Assembly (NCBI GenBank): GCA_963556145.1
Contig: OY744463.1
Location: 1,116,001 to 1,180,000, forward strand
Origin: Hygrocybe punicea
Taxonomy: Eukaryota; Basidiomycota; Agaricomycetes; Agaricales; Hygrophoraceae
Reading direction: 5' to 3'
Length of the DNA stretch: 64,000 nucleotides
The stretch's first letter is position 1. Each line of letters begins with the position of its first letter. The notes beneath the pieces are model-generated. The model made no database searches. It saw only the letters and a program-made list of their open reading frames with translations, and was not told the origin of the DNA. This document shows positions 42,834 to 56,076 of the stretch, piece after piece. A program made the position numbers and the translations under genes.

Positions 42834-45800
42834 ACAAAAGCTGAGTATATACAGAAGTAGTGGAAGTGGAAGTGGGACTCACTTAGTGGAAACGGGTGGA
42901 AGTGGAAGTCGTTAGGTAATCAACAACACCATACCTCCACCCATTGGGCAGGGGGTCAGATACACCCTGTGGCCCACATTGTGGATGTAGGCCAGTCGCG
43001 ACACAATCATTTTTTAATTCTATGTTATGATCATCCTAATTGCCCACCTTCTTTCTCATCATCATGCCGGACATGCTCACCCAGCCCAATGATCCCAAGC
43101 TCACTGTTGTACGATGACTCATCGCGAAGATCGGCAACAGTGTACTCGATGAGTACATCATTGAGGTAGGTCTATAACAACTACACAATGTTAACTGACC
43201 TGGATGCTGTGGCACAGACCATTCCACCCTTCCTTCGGGAGCTCACCATACTCAATGCCAACAACTTCGAATCCTGGCTCGATTTCAACTGATTTATTAC
43301 CTGGACCACTCAATATTACCAACGAAACCCTCAGCAAACCCTCGACACGCAGGTTGCATCATCAATGCCCATCTCAGTGCCCATCTCCTCCAAACACTGT
43401 GTATCTCTCACCCAGCAATCCCTCGACGCACAGGTCGCATAAATGCCCATCTCCTCCAAACACTGTGTATCTCTCACCCAGCAATCCCTCGACGCACAGG
43501 TCGCATAAATGCCCATCTCAACATCCATCATCACCAAATACCGCATATCTCCCACCCAGCAATCCTTTGGCGCACAGGCTGCATCATAAATGCCTATTCC
43601 GACACCCATCCCCTCCAAACATTGTGTATCCGTCACCCTTGACAACCTATTTTCCGACACTGGTTCAAGCGATTTCTTGGTTCTACATACACCCACACGT
43701 ACACCCAAACGAAAGCACAGCGCAGACGTCAGGTTAGTCCAATCAGAGGTCATCGACATTGATGACTCTGATGGCGATCTTGATCACGACTCAAGCCCGA
43801 CAAAGCACCTCACCACGAAACGCCTACACATAAAGAAAGAACCAACAAGTGCTGAAATGCCAGCAAACCCATCGCTGCAAGCCAACGTACCCCTACAAAT
43901 AACCTGGCAACTCACCCTGCACCAAATTATATTCATCACCACAATCCCTTCGTGTTGGACGGTGCCACGAGAAGAACGGATTGGCTACCTCCTCGACCTC
44001 TCTGACGATGACTGTCAGTGGAATGACAGTGAGGGCAAGCCAATGTCCATGGTAGCCATCATCAAGTCTCAGGTATGTCAGGTTATCAGTATTTTCTTGA
44101 CATTGGACGCTAAGCAGGTTCTGTAGGATCTACCATTGCAATCAGCTGGACATGGCATTACTTGCAGACTGCCAACATTATGAGTGCAATGAACATGCAA
44201 GAGAATCGCTTTTCAATGCTGAACTCGATGTCAATGAGCAGCAAAGCTCTTCTTCTGTCTTGCGTGCTATTTCGTGAGTTACTCTCTTTAAATCCAGTCT
44301 GCCATTCACTGACTTTCGTAGCTTTTATAATTCATGCCAAAAGAAGGTCTGCCCATATGTTCAAGAAGATGGTGATCACTGTTCTGGATCACCTGTGGTA
44401 CGGCAGCTGAAAGAGGTGACATTTTTGAACTTGTCACAGGGTGAAATTCTCACATGTTATTGTGGCAGAAAAACCTGGATGGAAAATCACATTTCATTGG
44501 ATGTGAACGTTGGAAATTGGGCAATTTGGCCTTCTCACACCGGTTCCTTATGATACCGGTCAGCATTCAAGAAAGCCACATCCTCAAACTGTTCCAGGAG
44601 GGTGGGGTGCTCAAGACGCTGCCAGATACTTTGAAAGATGTCAATGTTGGGAAGTGTGCTCATGTGCTCATGCCTCGAAGTGGTGGCAAGGGCAAGAAGC
44701 TCTGCTGTGTGTAGATCTCTTGTCAATGCATCACCTGCTTATTCTTCCACAGCATATTCTCACTTTGACGAAACTGGGAAGATAGTCCAGGGCCAACTTG
44801 TGCAGCGCTCTTGTTCAACTCACATCAAAATCTTTTCACCAGTCGATCATTCCATTCGAAAAGCCATCATTATACTCAATGGACCCCACAATCATCCAGC
44901 ACCACCTTCAGAAAAGGTGTCACACAACAAGAAGGATATCTATAGGAAGGCGGTGGAAGCAATTGGTGTGACAGGCGCCACAGTCAAGAAGGTCGACCTG
45001 GGTACGATTGAACTATATTAGATGTATTACATGTCCTCATCACCATCTCAGCGCAATCAACATCACAAATCACCAGTAGTTTGAATGTATCAGCCATTGA
45101 TCCAGCACTCACAAATGCACGAACGAAGCGGCGGATCATCCACCAACTCAAAACTCAAGCTGCACCCCATGGCAGTGGCCTTGAAGGTTTTACTTCATAC
45201 CATGAACTATCTTTATCAACATGATTAACTCATTGGTGCAGGAGTTCTCGCTCGAATGAAATCAGACTCAATGACACTCCTGCCAGACAAATGCTATATT
45301 CATGAAGTGTCGTCTTGTGACAGAATTGACATTGTCATCACCATGTTGCCTAATCTCACCAGGCTGATCCACAAAGCAAAGGCTTCACTTCATTACAATA
45401 CCTACAAGCGGACACATGGAATCTGGAAAGAATGGGAGGTTGTGGTATGGAACGATCAGCTCAACATGCGTGAGTACTTACTTTCTTGATGTAATACTGT
45501 GAGCCATCATTTATGTCAACCAGGTATCACCATCACACGTATTTATTGTACGCATGAGACATGCGAGGCATTTCAGCGAATGTGGTCAGGGTTGTGGGAT
45601 ACAATAGGGCATGTGACCAGTCAGCCAGTCAAGTTCAAGTTTATCCATGGTACCGGACTTTGTGCCATCTTGGTCGATGGTTGCAAGCCACAAGTTGATG
45701 CTTGCGGAGATGACCTCATGAAGCGAAATCAGCCAGAGATCAGTGGTATCCATGAGACAGATCCACAAGTTATAGTCCAATATATTGTGCGGACCTGTAC

Positions 45801-46611
45801 AGTTCATCTTGATTGGTATGCCAGGCTCAGTTTTCTTCCCTAGTTGGACTAACCCTGGTCCAGTTTTGCAAATACCCTCACAGAACACTGTCCCCAAGAT
45901 GTCATTAATCGATTTCGACAGTTCCGGTTCTTGGAAACTGAAGCGGAACTTGACTCCTTCAAGAATTTTTGTGACAAGTCGGAATACAAGAAACTTTGCA
46001 ACTGGTATCACGACAAAAAGCCTTGCCCCTGGTTTTTCCCATCCTTAAATGAATTTCATTCCAAGATTGATCATGAAGATTGGTATCTTACACCCAGTGA
46101 CACAAACTTAAACGAGAGCTCACACCCGGCTGCTAATCAATACACTGGCATCAATTTAACCCTTCTTGATTCAATAACAAAGTGTGTGTTATCTTTTCGA
46201 GAGCGTCTTTTCTCTTCTCATCAGGGTCTATATTACTAGAGCTTACAAATACGATCTACATCAGGAAGACAAGATTCTGCAAACAGAAAAAAGCTGTATA
46301 TTATCAAACAAACGAAACACGATAGCTCACCGCGATCACTCCAACCAATTGCGCCGTGATGGCCGCATATGCAAGGCACAAGAACACCAAACGAATCTCA
46401 CCACTTTTGAGGAGATTGAGGATGAGCTGGCAGGCGAACTTGAAGCTTGGAAGGTGTCGCAAGCCTATATGAAGGAATTGCGCGAGAAGAAAAAACTGTT
46501 ACAGACTAGCACCGGCATCAAAAAGCGGCGTAATCCAATGAAGGCTGTGAAGGGCAAGGGTGCAATGCCATTAGAGCCTGTGGAGACTGATCAGCCTGAT
46601 CTGGAGGACGA

Positions 46612-47505
46612 TGTAGAGACTCAATGTCCCTCTGAGTCCGTATCGTCGATATATCATGAATCCGGACAAACCCGATGCCTCTATTCAACTTGCATTCGAA
46701 CCCAACGTAACCCAACGTGACGTGACCCGATGTGACTGACATGACCCGTCATATGCCGCTTTGTCACAGCCACTTTTGGACCAAATCCGGCAGCCTCAGA
46801 AGCCCCGGAGTTCTAATTATAGGAGATGGATCATTGGATCTCATTGGACTCAATCCCCAACTTTGGATTTACCTTATTTGTGCATCCCCTCGTCCTTTTG
46901 GAGATATGTAGGACTTTTTAGATCTTTTCCTTGCATATTCGTTTTCCCCTCCATTTTCCTGTCTTTGTCGCATTGCAACCCCTTTCCACATCCCCATTCC
47001 AACCTTTCTTTGTAGTTTCCATTGGCCGAAATAGACATGTCCAAAAGTAGACTACACACTCATGTACTATAAAAACAGTCCCCGACGACTGTACAAAAAG
47101 AGATACCATTAGTCCCCGTTTCCCTCATAGTCAGAATCATTTTAATCATTTCAAATGCTCGTCCTCGTAGACCCTTAGATTATTATAGTTCATTTCATCG
47201 TCTTTATCATTGTTCCTGTTATTTGTTCATCATTTCCGACCCGACCCGACCCGACCCGACCCGCCATACCCGACATCGTTGGCATCGTCGGGTTCGTCGT
47301 TATTTATCCATTTTCAGTCCATTCATTGCTGGATTCTTCATTATTTGTCCAGTTTTACACAGCGGCATCATATTTCACTTATATTTCCATTTCCTTTACT
47401 ACTATCCCCGACACTGACTTATCCACCATCACTTCTACGCTGACACCCCTTGGTTAGGATCATCTATCTTTATTGTTCCGAAGCCACCCTGAACCTGCAT
47501 CTACA
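46612..47505 (+). mobile_element. Solo LTR, family A copy 3
   Basis: 894 bp, TGTAGAGAC..CATCTACA, flanked by ACGA (46608-46611, 47506-47509). It is more diverged than copies 1 and 2, with 5 GACCC units. The TATA/inverted repeat is at 47065-47092 and carries a compensated change. Confidence 0.9.
47075..47092 (+). promoter_or_regulatory. LTR-A inverted repeat with paired substitution
   Basis: ACAGTC-CCCGAC-GACTGT. Compared with copies 1 and 2, both arms changed (G to A and C to T) and pairing is kept. Confidence 0.75.
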
Positions 47506-48107
47506 ACGATGCCATGGAGACGGCAGGAGATGAGAGTGAAAATGTTGATGCAGGTCTCATGGGCGACAATCCCACCGATCTCCCAGTTGCAGATCTCAAT
47601 ACTAATGAGACTGAGGAGACTCTCACAGATGATCCTGTCAATCACCCGACTCTCACTGCTGCTAACCTTTCGATTGCCGACGCAACCATTTCCGACTCTC
47701 AAACACCCCCGACCTTTTCCGTGCAGGGACCCCTTGAAGGTGCAGTGTTGGGGCGGTCACAGAGGATATGGACGGTGCCCAAGACATTTGGCGAGGCTGC
47801 CACAATGGAGTTTAGTGACATTGACATGCCGAAACGGCCCAGAAAGAGGTGCCCATGGAAATGACAAAAGAAACAGCACAAGAATCAATGAGCCACTTTG
47901 TCACACATCTTTTTTTAGACTTGTTTAGATAGAATGAATAGAACAATGTCATGATGAACAATAAAATATATGGACAATGATCAGTCGAACATTGGTGATG
48001 AGCACAATGGTTAACCTGACTTCTACTAGTTTGACTTGAGTTCCACTACTTTGGTCACATCCACTGACTTCCACTTCCACTAGTTTGGTCAGGACTCACA
48101 AAAGCTG

Positions 48108-48560
48108 CTGCAATAAAGAAGTGTTTCAAGTATAAATAGAGTTGAGATTATTAGATTTCTTCATACTAGAGCCCTGTGCACTGTAAGGGGACACCCAGTT
48201 CCAGTTCTGATTGCTCACCATCAGACCCAGTTCCGGTTCTGAATAGTGTTCAACCTCTGGATGACTTCAGTACTGGTTCTGGTCCTCTCACTCACACCCT
48301 CTTGATCCAACCTTCACTCTTTCATATGCATATTGTTATTCCTATCTATGTGTACATACATGCATACACCCCACCCCTTTACTCATCATCTTTACCCTTG
48401 TTATTTGGTACTGTATAGTCACAGCTTCTCCCAGAGTGGCATCATATTATTTTCTGCCACCCTACTGGGGCTCCTTAGCCTTTTCTCTTTGGATCCACAT
48501 TAGTTTTGTTGTACAATAGATATCCTCCCTTGTTATATATTTATCTTTGGATCCCCATTA
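48108..48560. other. Intergenic interval with short direct repeat
   Basis: No gene supported. A CTTTGGATCC(A/C)CATTAG motif occurs twice (near 48488 and 48545). Confidence 0.4.
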
Positions 48561-50440
48561 GCTCAAGTTAGACCCTTGACCTAAGGTAGCCCTTACAGCA
48601 GAAAATGCTGTGGCATGTCAACCCTTACACTCCATTCAAACTTCAGAGTGGCAAGTATCACACCTGGAGGGGCACCTTGACATGTTGACCTCTCCAGTCT
48701 GCCAGTTAACTTCAGGGTTGTGCTCTCAGAGCCAGGTGAAACCTAAGATCATTTTCTGTTTCCCCAACTGTGTTATTGCAAACTGAGCATGTTCCGAGTG
48801 GTCCTTACATTGGAGGATGACATCTGCAACTTCATGGATTGAGCCTGCTTCATTTGGGGTGCCATTGACATTATAGACTGGGATTGGTCATTGGAGTGGG
48901 TGAGTGGTGATATCATTGTCTCGGGCATAGGCTGCATCCACGAGGAGCCCTTGAGTACCACAATATACCAATGCCTCTGCTGATTTTTTTACTCTGGTGT
49001 CTGTTGTCCAACTTCGACATTGATATCTAGGGACCTATCGCTGCAGCAATGATATACTTGTGGGGCAGTCTCTTCTCCCAATTCTTCAGATGCACTTGCT
49101 GGCTTTTGGGGACTGGAGAGGGGTGAGGGGGGTTTCTTGCATGTCTTTCACATAATCATACTTGTCTGCCTCTGTTTCAGAGCCTATAGACAGACAAGCA
49201 TATTGATTTTGCAAGTGCAGCAGGGGTGTGTTGTTCACCCACTGCAATTGGAAAATCTCACCTCTGTTTCAACCTCATCCTGCCTTTCACATACCTCCTC
49301 ACATACTTCAAATTTGACATCCTTTGCTACAAGGAGGTTCTGGATCCACTCCTCCTGCTTGTCCAGTGACATGAAGCAGAGGGACAGTCTTTGTGGAGAT
49401 GGCCAGGCTTCCCACAGTGATGGCAAACTGGGGGAAATTGCCTGGCTCATTGTACATCAATGTCCATATGGATTCCTTGGGAGGGTCTGAGTCTGTGTGT
49501 TTGGACTTGTGGGGATCAGAACCAGATGGAACTGGAAGGGGGTTTGGTGTGGAGAATGGCTTGAAGTAGAAGGAGTTGGGTGGTTGGGTGGTAGTGGAGG
49601 TAGGTTCTGGTTGAAGCATCTGGCAGCAGCATACCATCCTTTGATGTCCACATCCTTAGAGCAATCTTGTCCAGACTCTGCTATCTTGTCTTGGATGGAG
49701 GGGTTGAGGCCACATCTAAACTTGACAACAATTGCAAGAGGGTCTTTATACCACAAGATATTGACAAGGTCCTCAAACTCATCAACATAAATGTCTACTG
49801 CCCTTCTACCCTGGAAGTACTGTTCTGACTCCAGCTGCATGTTAACATGTGTGGCTTTGTCCTCTGGGCAAAAGGTTTCTTGGAAGACATCTTTGAACTC
49901 ATCCCAGGTTGAGTAGCATGCACTGCCATGACGTGATTCGTACCAGAGAGTGTGGTCAGCAAAGGTGGTGGTGGAGTGGTCCAAAGGGACCTCTCAGGGT
50001 GCTCACACTGGAATCGAGTGGAACTGTGTTGATATCGAAGGATGAGTCTGTCTACTACATCAGGAAGCTTACTGACTAAGGTCAACCATGGGAACTGGGC
50101 ACGTGACAGCCCAGGCACATCTACTACAGCGGCACGATCTTTTTTCATGTAGGATAAGACCCAATGGATCTTAGCCTGGTCATTGGTGAAGTCATTTGCA
50201 CATACAGCCAACAAGCATTTAAAAACCCATGATCTTTGGATTGGTCACTGTCAAAGTTGATTGGCACTCCTGGTTTCAATTGGCTGTGAGTGGAGGTTGC
50301 CTCAGGGGTTTTGGGGCTGGTTGAGTGTGAGGTGGTAATCTCAACTGCATCAGTAAAATCTGAGGTCCTTTTTGAAACCCTTGGTGGCCTTGCACTTTTT
50401 CGCAACCTCTTGGACTTTTTTCTAAGGTTTTTTGACACAT
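48560..50440 (-). pseudogene. Ty3/Gypsy gag-protease remnant
   Basis: Minus-strand frames give DQAKIHWVLSYMKK (near 50190-50150), a Retrotrans_gag segment (STWDEFKDVFQETFCPEDKAT, ESEQYFQGRRAVDIYVDEF, VKFRCGLNPSIQDKIAESG, GWYAAARCFNQN) and then a zinc-knuckle-like stretch near 49400. At 48970-48620 lies a protease/linker region (PIPVYNVNGTPNEAGSI, ILGFTWL, HNPEVNWQTGEV). Frame shifts between gag halves, in-frame stops (for example after TWL), VDAA in place of the usual DSGA/DCGA active site, and loss of reverse transcriptase onward show an old dead copy. No LTRs were found. Confidence 0.8.
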
Positions 50441-50880
50441 TTTTTTCATGACTTTTGCACCTTTAGCTACTTGGACAGGTTGACAAATTTTGTTGGTGGC
50501 TGTGAATGTTTTTCTCTCTCTTTGTTCACTTCTTTCCTTTTTGGTTCTGTCTTATGGTATAGAGAGGGATGGAAGAGCAGGTAGAATTACTTTTAGAGCC
50601 TAATGTAATTAGATTCTTTTCATACCCTTGGTGCTCTTGTGCCTCTTTTCAATCTTGTGAGCTTTTTTGTCAAGTTTTTTGGTTCACCTTTTTTAAGTCC
50701 TTGAAGAACTTGCACTTCTTCTGAACTTGTTGAGCTTTTTGGCCAAGGTTTTTGGTCCACCTTTTTAAACCCTTGAAGAACTTGTGCTACTTCTGAACTT
50801 TGTTGAGCTTTTTGTCAAGTCTTTTGGACTTTTTTTTTGAAAACATCTTCCCTTACCTGTTGACATCTTTTTCTCAGTTT
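50400..50880. repeat. T-rich imperfect ~80-bp repeats
   Basis: GAGCTTTTTGTCAAG, GGTTCACCTTTTT and CCTTGAAGAACTTG blocks recur three or four times with drift. No coding meaning. Confidence 0.6.
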
Positions 50881-50989
50881 GTTAGATCTTTTTTAAAAGT
50901 TATTTAGTTTGGATTACTAGCAGTATTGGTAATTTTGGAATAAATGGTATAGTAATTTGGAGCCCCCTACTGTTGTCATTGTCACCACC

Positions 50990-51640
50990 TGTGCTGCCAC
51001 TGATGGTTTCATTGTCATGGTCATCATCATTTCACCACTGCCACCAGTGAGTGGTTGTGGTCATTGTTGCCCTGCCAGTTGGCAGTGGTGGTGGCTGGTG
51101 TAGTCGTCCTGCTGCTGTTGCCAGGTGGCTGTGGTGGTCACCAATGTCATCCCACTGCTGCTGCTGCCAGTTGGCAGCAACATAGCTGTCACCATTGCCC
51201 TGCTTGCTGCTGCCAGCTGGCAGTGGTGGTAGCTGTCACTGTTGCCCTACTTGCTGCTGCCAGTTGGTAGCAGTGGTAGCTGTTGTTGTTGTCCTGCTTG
51301 CTGCTGCCAGCTGGTGGTTGTGGTGGCCATAGTCATCATTGTCATCCTGTTGCTGCTGCCAGTTGGCAGCAGTGGTGGCTGATGACGACGATGACGTGCT
51401 ACTGCTTGCTGTGTGGTCTTGGTAGCCACTGTCATCACAGCTGCCCTGTTGCTGCTGCCAGCTGGCAGTGGTGGTAGCTGTCACTGCCATCCTGCTTGCT
51501 GCTGCCAGTTGGCAGTGGTGGTGGTTGCGGTCATCATCCTGCTGCTGCCAGACAGTGCCAGTTGGTGATCGTGGTCACCTCACTGCTGCTGCCATCATCG
51601 ACCTGGTTAGTGGGGGTTGGAGGTGTTGGGTACTTACCTT
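50990..51640. repeat. CTG/GGCAG-rich imperfect tandem repeats
   Basis: Units near 60 bp built from CTGCTGCCAG(T/C)TGGCAG and GTGGTGGTAGCTGTCAC. The CTGCCAGCTGGCAG core is palindromic. Open frames here reflect composition. Confidence 0.75.
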
Positions 51641-51708
51641 AGCAGCCTGGTGTCTTGCACCCCTCCTTGTTGTTGTGCTGGTCATTGTTGTGGTTGTGGT
51701 TTTTGCTA

Positions 51709-52493
51709 TTGTAGAGGGCTCTTGGCCCTCTGAGACCATAAACTCGATATCTCACGGATCCGCTCGAACCCGATGTCCCTAGTGATTCATGCTTGAACCC
51801 AACGTAACCTGATGCATACCGACTAGCACGGCCACTCACGTACAGCATTGGTCCATCTCCTAAACTCACGGAATCCCAATTATTGCAGATGGATCTCATT
51901 GGACTCGATTCCCAACTTCGGACTTGCCTTATATACACATTCCCTCATCCTTTCAGAGATATGTATGAATCTTTACATCTTTTTCTTGGATATTTGCTTT
52001 CCCCTCCATTTTCCTGTCTTTGTCGCATCACAACCTCCTCTTCTTTCTCCTATTTCCATTTCCCTTTGTTCTCCCTCATTGGCTGAGGACTCTCATCTGA
52101 AATTAAATAGACATTTTTGTAGTATAAAAACGGTGCCCAAGCACTGTGTCATAATAAGAAACCAGTCTCCTCGTTTCCCCTCACTCAGAATTAGTCTCTC
52201 AGTAAAATACATCACTCATACAACTCGTCAGTTCCCTCAACACTCTCCCCATCGTTCTACCGTCCATATTCCTACATCCCTCATCACCTGACACCTGACC
52301 CACCGTACCCAACATTGTCAGCTTCATCAGCTTCGACCAGTCTCATTAGATATCAGTAGTTTTACTCGGTGGCTTTCTACCCTTTGTCTTTTATCACCTT
52401 ACTGAAGCTTGCTAGACTATTCCCTGTCACTTCTACGCTAACACCCCCAGGCTAGGATCATTGTTCCGCAGCCACCCTGACCTCGCCACTACA
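51709..52493 (+). repeat. 5' LTR, divergent family A (A2)
   Basis: 785 bp, TGTAGAGGGC..CACTACA. It shares with the solo LTRs the terminal hairpin (AGAGGGC..GCCCTCT), the TATA plus inverted repeat (52122-52147), CTTCTACGCT(G/A)ACACCC, and GTTCCG(A/C)AGCCACC near its end. It is followed by TC and the 17-bp primer-binding motif. No matching 3' LTR lies in the window. Confidence 0.85.
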
Positions 52494-52495
52494 TC

Positions 52496-52512
52496 TGGAG
52501 CCCACCGCGAGG
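52496..52512 (+). promoter_or_regulatory. Putative primer-binding site
   Basis: TGGAGCCCACCGCGAGG, identical to the motif of the gag-only element at 9428-9444 and at the same 2-bp distance from the LTR. Confidence 0.65.
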
Positions 52513-53513
52513 AATAGTTTAGCACCACCATAGCTTCCTCTTCCTGTATCACTCCCTCTGACCATTGTCTTCAAGACCTTCCTCGAAGAACCCTTCAACA
52601 AGAACTTTCTCTAGCCACCTTCAACCCGACAATCGACGACGACTTCTTCCAGCTAGTACCCGATCACCTCGCTCGACATAAAAATCTTCCCCTCATCTCA
52701 GGATCAAACACGCCCTTATATCTCTCCTCCGACAATCTTGAATCAGTCAATATACCGACTATTATGATAACACCTGAGTCATCTGATCTTAGTTCCGCAC
52801 CCGCATTGCCTATGTCCCTGACCTCAACTTCGTTAGAACCTCCATCCACATCTTCGCTCTTGACATCGAAAACTCCATCATTGTCCTTGTCCTTGTCCTT
52901 GTCTTCATCCATGCCATCATCGTCCACATTACCTGACCCACCCATCATACACCCAACAACTGTTCTGTCAACATCACAGCCCGTTCTGATTCCAACAATG
53001 ACTTTGACCACTGGATCTTCAACCGTTCCCCACGCTACTGCTCCTCATGTTACCCCACAACAAATACCCGCTTGTGGTCATTCCATGGCCTTGACCTTCG
53101 ATGGGAACCCGCTCAACCTAAACCGCTTCTTTGAAGAAGTAGAGCTACTTGCTGCCAATGCAGGCCTCGATGATGCAGGCTGCATTAAACATAGCTTGCG
53201 CTATGTGTCCCTTAGCGACTATGAGCTTTGGGCGAGTCTGCCTAGTGTGACTGGCCCTAATTACGCGACATTCAAAAGGAGTGTACTTGTGCTATACCTG
53301 GGCACGGAAGACGATCATTGGTACACAATGGCAGATCTCAACCATCTTACCCATACCCAAACCACTTATGGCATCCATACTCGCGCTGAACTTGGCGAAT
53401 ATTACCGTGAGTTCATCTGCATTTCAGGGTTCCTCTTAGACAAAGGTTGGATCTCTCCCCGAGAATGTAATATCGCGTATGAGAACGGCTTCCATGCCAA
53501 GCTCAAAAAGGAT

Positions 53514-54460
53514 TAGTGTTGCCGTAGTTCGGTTCCGAACCTAGCCGAACCCGGTTCAAACCCCGAACCGAACCCTAGGTTCAGTCTAAGTTCAGCCAAG
53601 TGCTGAACCGGACCGCAGGTTCAGTTCCGGGTTTTGAGGCCTGCCGGATTTCCTGAACGGCTCCAAACCGCGTCCAAACCGCGAAAGCGGATATTTTTAA
53701 GGTATTTATTTCATTTATTTTTCGCATTCCTTTACTTACTTTTTCGTGTTAAATGGTATCATGTGACCGTTACAGGTAGCTTTCTTCACCAACACGCAAC
53801 AACGCAAGGCCAATGAACGCGACACAATGTCGCGTTCATGAACACAGGTACGTATTTTACTTTCCTGAACTTTACTAATGTTGCCTGCTACAGGAAGCTC
53901 GACCGCGACCGCAGTGTGACCACACCCACGGCCGCGAGATGACCACCCAACACCAACCCAATGCCAACGGACGCGCGACAGCTGCAACACCACCACCACC
54001 ACCACCACCAGCGGCGGCAACAACAACGGCAACGACAACCACGACGGCCAGCAGCAGCAGCAGCAATGCCGGCAGCAGCAGCAGTGGCAACGGCAACGGC
54101 AACGGCAGCAGCAGCAGCAACGGCCACGACAGCAGTGGCAGCAGTGGCAGCAGCAACGGCGACGGCAGCAGGAGCAGCGCCAGCAGCGGCAGCAACAACG
54201 GCAGCAACAACGGCAGCAACAACGGCAGCAACGGCGGCAACAGCAGCAGCAGCAGCAGCAGCAACAGCGGCAGTGGCAACGGCAACAGCAGCAGCAGCAG
54301 CAACAGCGGCAGTGGCAACGGCGACAGCAGCAGCAGCGGCAACAGCAATGGCAACGGCAGCAGGAGCAGCGCCGGCAGCGGCAGCAATGACGGCAGCAAC
54401 GACGGCAGCAACGATGGCAGCAGCAGTATCAGCAGCAACGGCGGCAACAGCAGCAACGGC

Positions 54461-54493
<33 letters not shown>

Positions 54494-54888
54494 CGTGGCA
54501 GCAACACCACCACAACCATACCACCACCCCGATGAGGACAACGGTTGGCAGCAGCAGCGCCAGCAATGCCACGCAGGGACCACGGGACAAGACCCCCCGT
54601 CCCTCCACATCCCTTGGGGACACCGGAGGGCTCCCCCGCACCCATCTACCTCGCGAAGTGCAGCGCCGTATCTATTGATACGCGCCTGCTATTCGCGAGG
54701 AGAACGGACGGGGTGAGCCCACCTCGGTCTGGGTTTCAGACCGCGTCTGAACCCAGACCGAACGCAAAGAGACGGTTCGACACCGTCTGGGTCCGGGTTT
54801 GGCCATGCGCCAAACCGGACCCGAAGTTCAGTTCGCGGTTCCGCCAAAAAGGGTCGGAACCGGACCGAACTGAACTTCGGCAACACTA
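53514..54888 (+). mobile_element. hAT-type non-autonomous element E2
   Basis: 1375 bp, TAGTGTTGCC..GGCAACACTA, with AAAAGGAT duplicated (53506-53513, 54889-54896). It has the same orientation and layout as E1: GGTTC-rich ends, CAG core (about 54020-54510) and nested palindrome at 54650-54699. Confidence 0.92.
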
Positions 54889-54996
54889 AAAAGGATATCA
54901 AGTCCCGTCTACAGTACCAGAAACTGAACCACTTCCATAGTGACCCCTATGACTTCCAGGACTTTCATAACTGCGCCCACTTCCTGCTGGCTGGAA

Positions 54997-56076
54997 TAGT
55001 GTTGCCGAAGTCCGGTTTGGTCCAGTTTTCGGCCTTTTTGGCTGAACCGAAAACTGGACCCTCGGTTCAGTTCAGCCCCCCCGCTGAACCAGAACTGGAA
55101 CCGCATGGAACCGTTCCATGCAATCCGGTCTGCGTTCCGATGCGGTTTGAACCGCGAACCACCTTCCTTCACCCTCAAATTTCCTTGCAAGCTGCAGCAC
55201 CACGTCAATTGACGTGGGCCTGGGGTTGCGAGGATTTGGGAGGGTGGGGAGGAAGGGGGGGACCGCCCGCTGCCGTGGGTGCTGCGTCACTGCCGGCGCC
55301 GTTGTTGCAACTGCTGCCGTTGCCGTGGTCGCTGCTGCTGCTGCTGTCGCCGTCACTGCTGTCGACGCTGCTGCTGCCGTAGCTGCTGTTGCCGTAGCTG
55401 CTGCCATTGCTGCTGCCATTGTTGCTGCTGTCGTTTTTGTTGCAGCCGTGGCTGCTGCCACTGCTGCTGGGGTTGCCGTGGGGCTGCTGCCATGTCCACG
55501 CTCGCGGGCATCATGGAGCTGTGGGGGGTAAGTATAGATAAATAAGTGAAAAATCAAAAATAAAAGGCGATGTATCTGTGTCCCGTTCTCGCTACAGTCC
55601 CTGGTTCCCATCGTGGGCATGGTGTTGGCGTGTGGTTTTAACATGGGCATGGGCAGGTGAGGGCGAGGGCGTGGGCATGGGCATGGGTCGTGGGGGGCTT
55701 CTTTGTGTAAGAAAATGTCAGTAAAGTATGAAATAAACTAACTACTTACCAGTGTTGCTGTTACTGTTCATTGCTGTTGTGGTTGAGTCGAATCCGCGTG
55801 CATTCGCGTGTATGTTTAAGGTCACATGACCCAAGTTCTCGCGAGTTCATACACAAAAAATTAACATAAAAATTGAATATTCTAGTATCTACCTACAATG
55901 AGTTCACGGTTTGGACCCGGTTCCAAGCCGTTCAGAAATTTCTGAAGGGCCCTGAACCCCGCACCGGACCCGCGGTTCAGTTCAGCCAAAGTTGCTGAAC
56001 TTGGACTGAACTTAGGGTTCGGTTCGGGGTTTGAACCAGGTTCGGATCAGTTCCGAACTGGACTTCGGCAACACTA
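54997..56076 (-). mobile_element. hAT-type non-autonomous element E3
   Basis: 1080 bp, with GGCTGGAA duplicated (54989-54996, 56077-56084). It is inverted relative to E1/E2, so the core reads CTG (about 55290-55500). Its palindrome at 55194-55232 has inner arms CACGTCAATTGACGTG. Confidence 0.92.

Larger units (their letters stand above)
43065..47864 (+). pseudogene. MULE transposase gene, interrupted by solo LTR
   Basis: A multi-exon gene. Recognisable blocks are ALLADCQHYECNEHARESLF (44150-44230), a Cys/His stretch with CPYVQEDGDHCSG (near 44350-44390), THIKIFSP..NGPHNHPAPP (44820-44910, FLYWCH/WRKY-like), and the transposase core GVLARMKSDSMTLLPD, LTRLIHKAKASLHYNTYKR, GIWKEWEVVVWNDQLNMRI, KFKFIHGTGLCAILVDG and VQYIVRTCTVHLDW (45240-45825). 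A Lys/Glu-rich C-terminal region follows. Removing the LTR and one ACGA joins QPDLEDD to AMETAGDE in frame, ending at 47864. The first exons (43065-43740) contain frame problems, so the gene was perhaps already damaged. The start is tentative. Confidence 0.75.
42843..48097 (+). mobile_element. Mutator-like element (MULE) with nested solo LTR
   Basis: The outer direct repeat ACAAAAGCT (42834-42842 and 48098-48106; 10 bp identical) fits the 9-10 bp duplication of MULEs. Read inward both ends start GAGT and align without gaps for about 35 bp, sharing TAGTGGAAGTGGAAGT, with GTGGAAGT repeated further in. It carries one MULE-type gene; the solo LTR at 46612-47505 lies in its C-terminal coding part. 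Confidence 0.8.

Noticed and set aside
53875..54716. Open frames of about 250 codons across E2
   Set aside because: Same triplet-array artefact as in E1.
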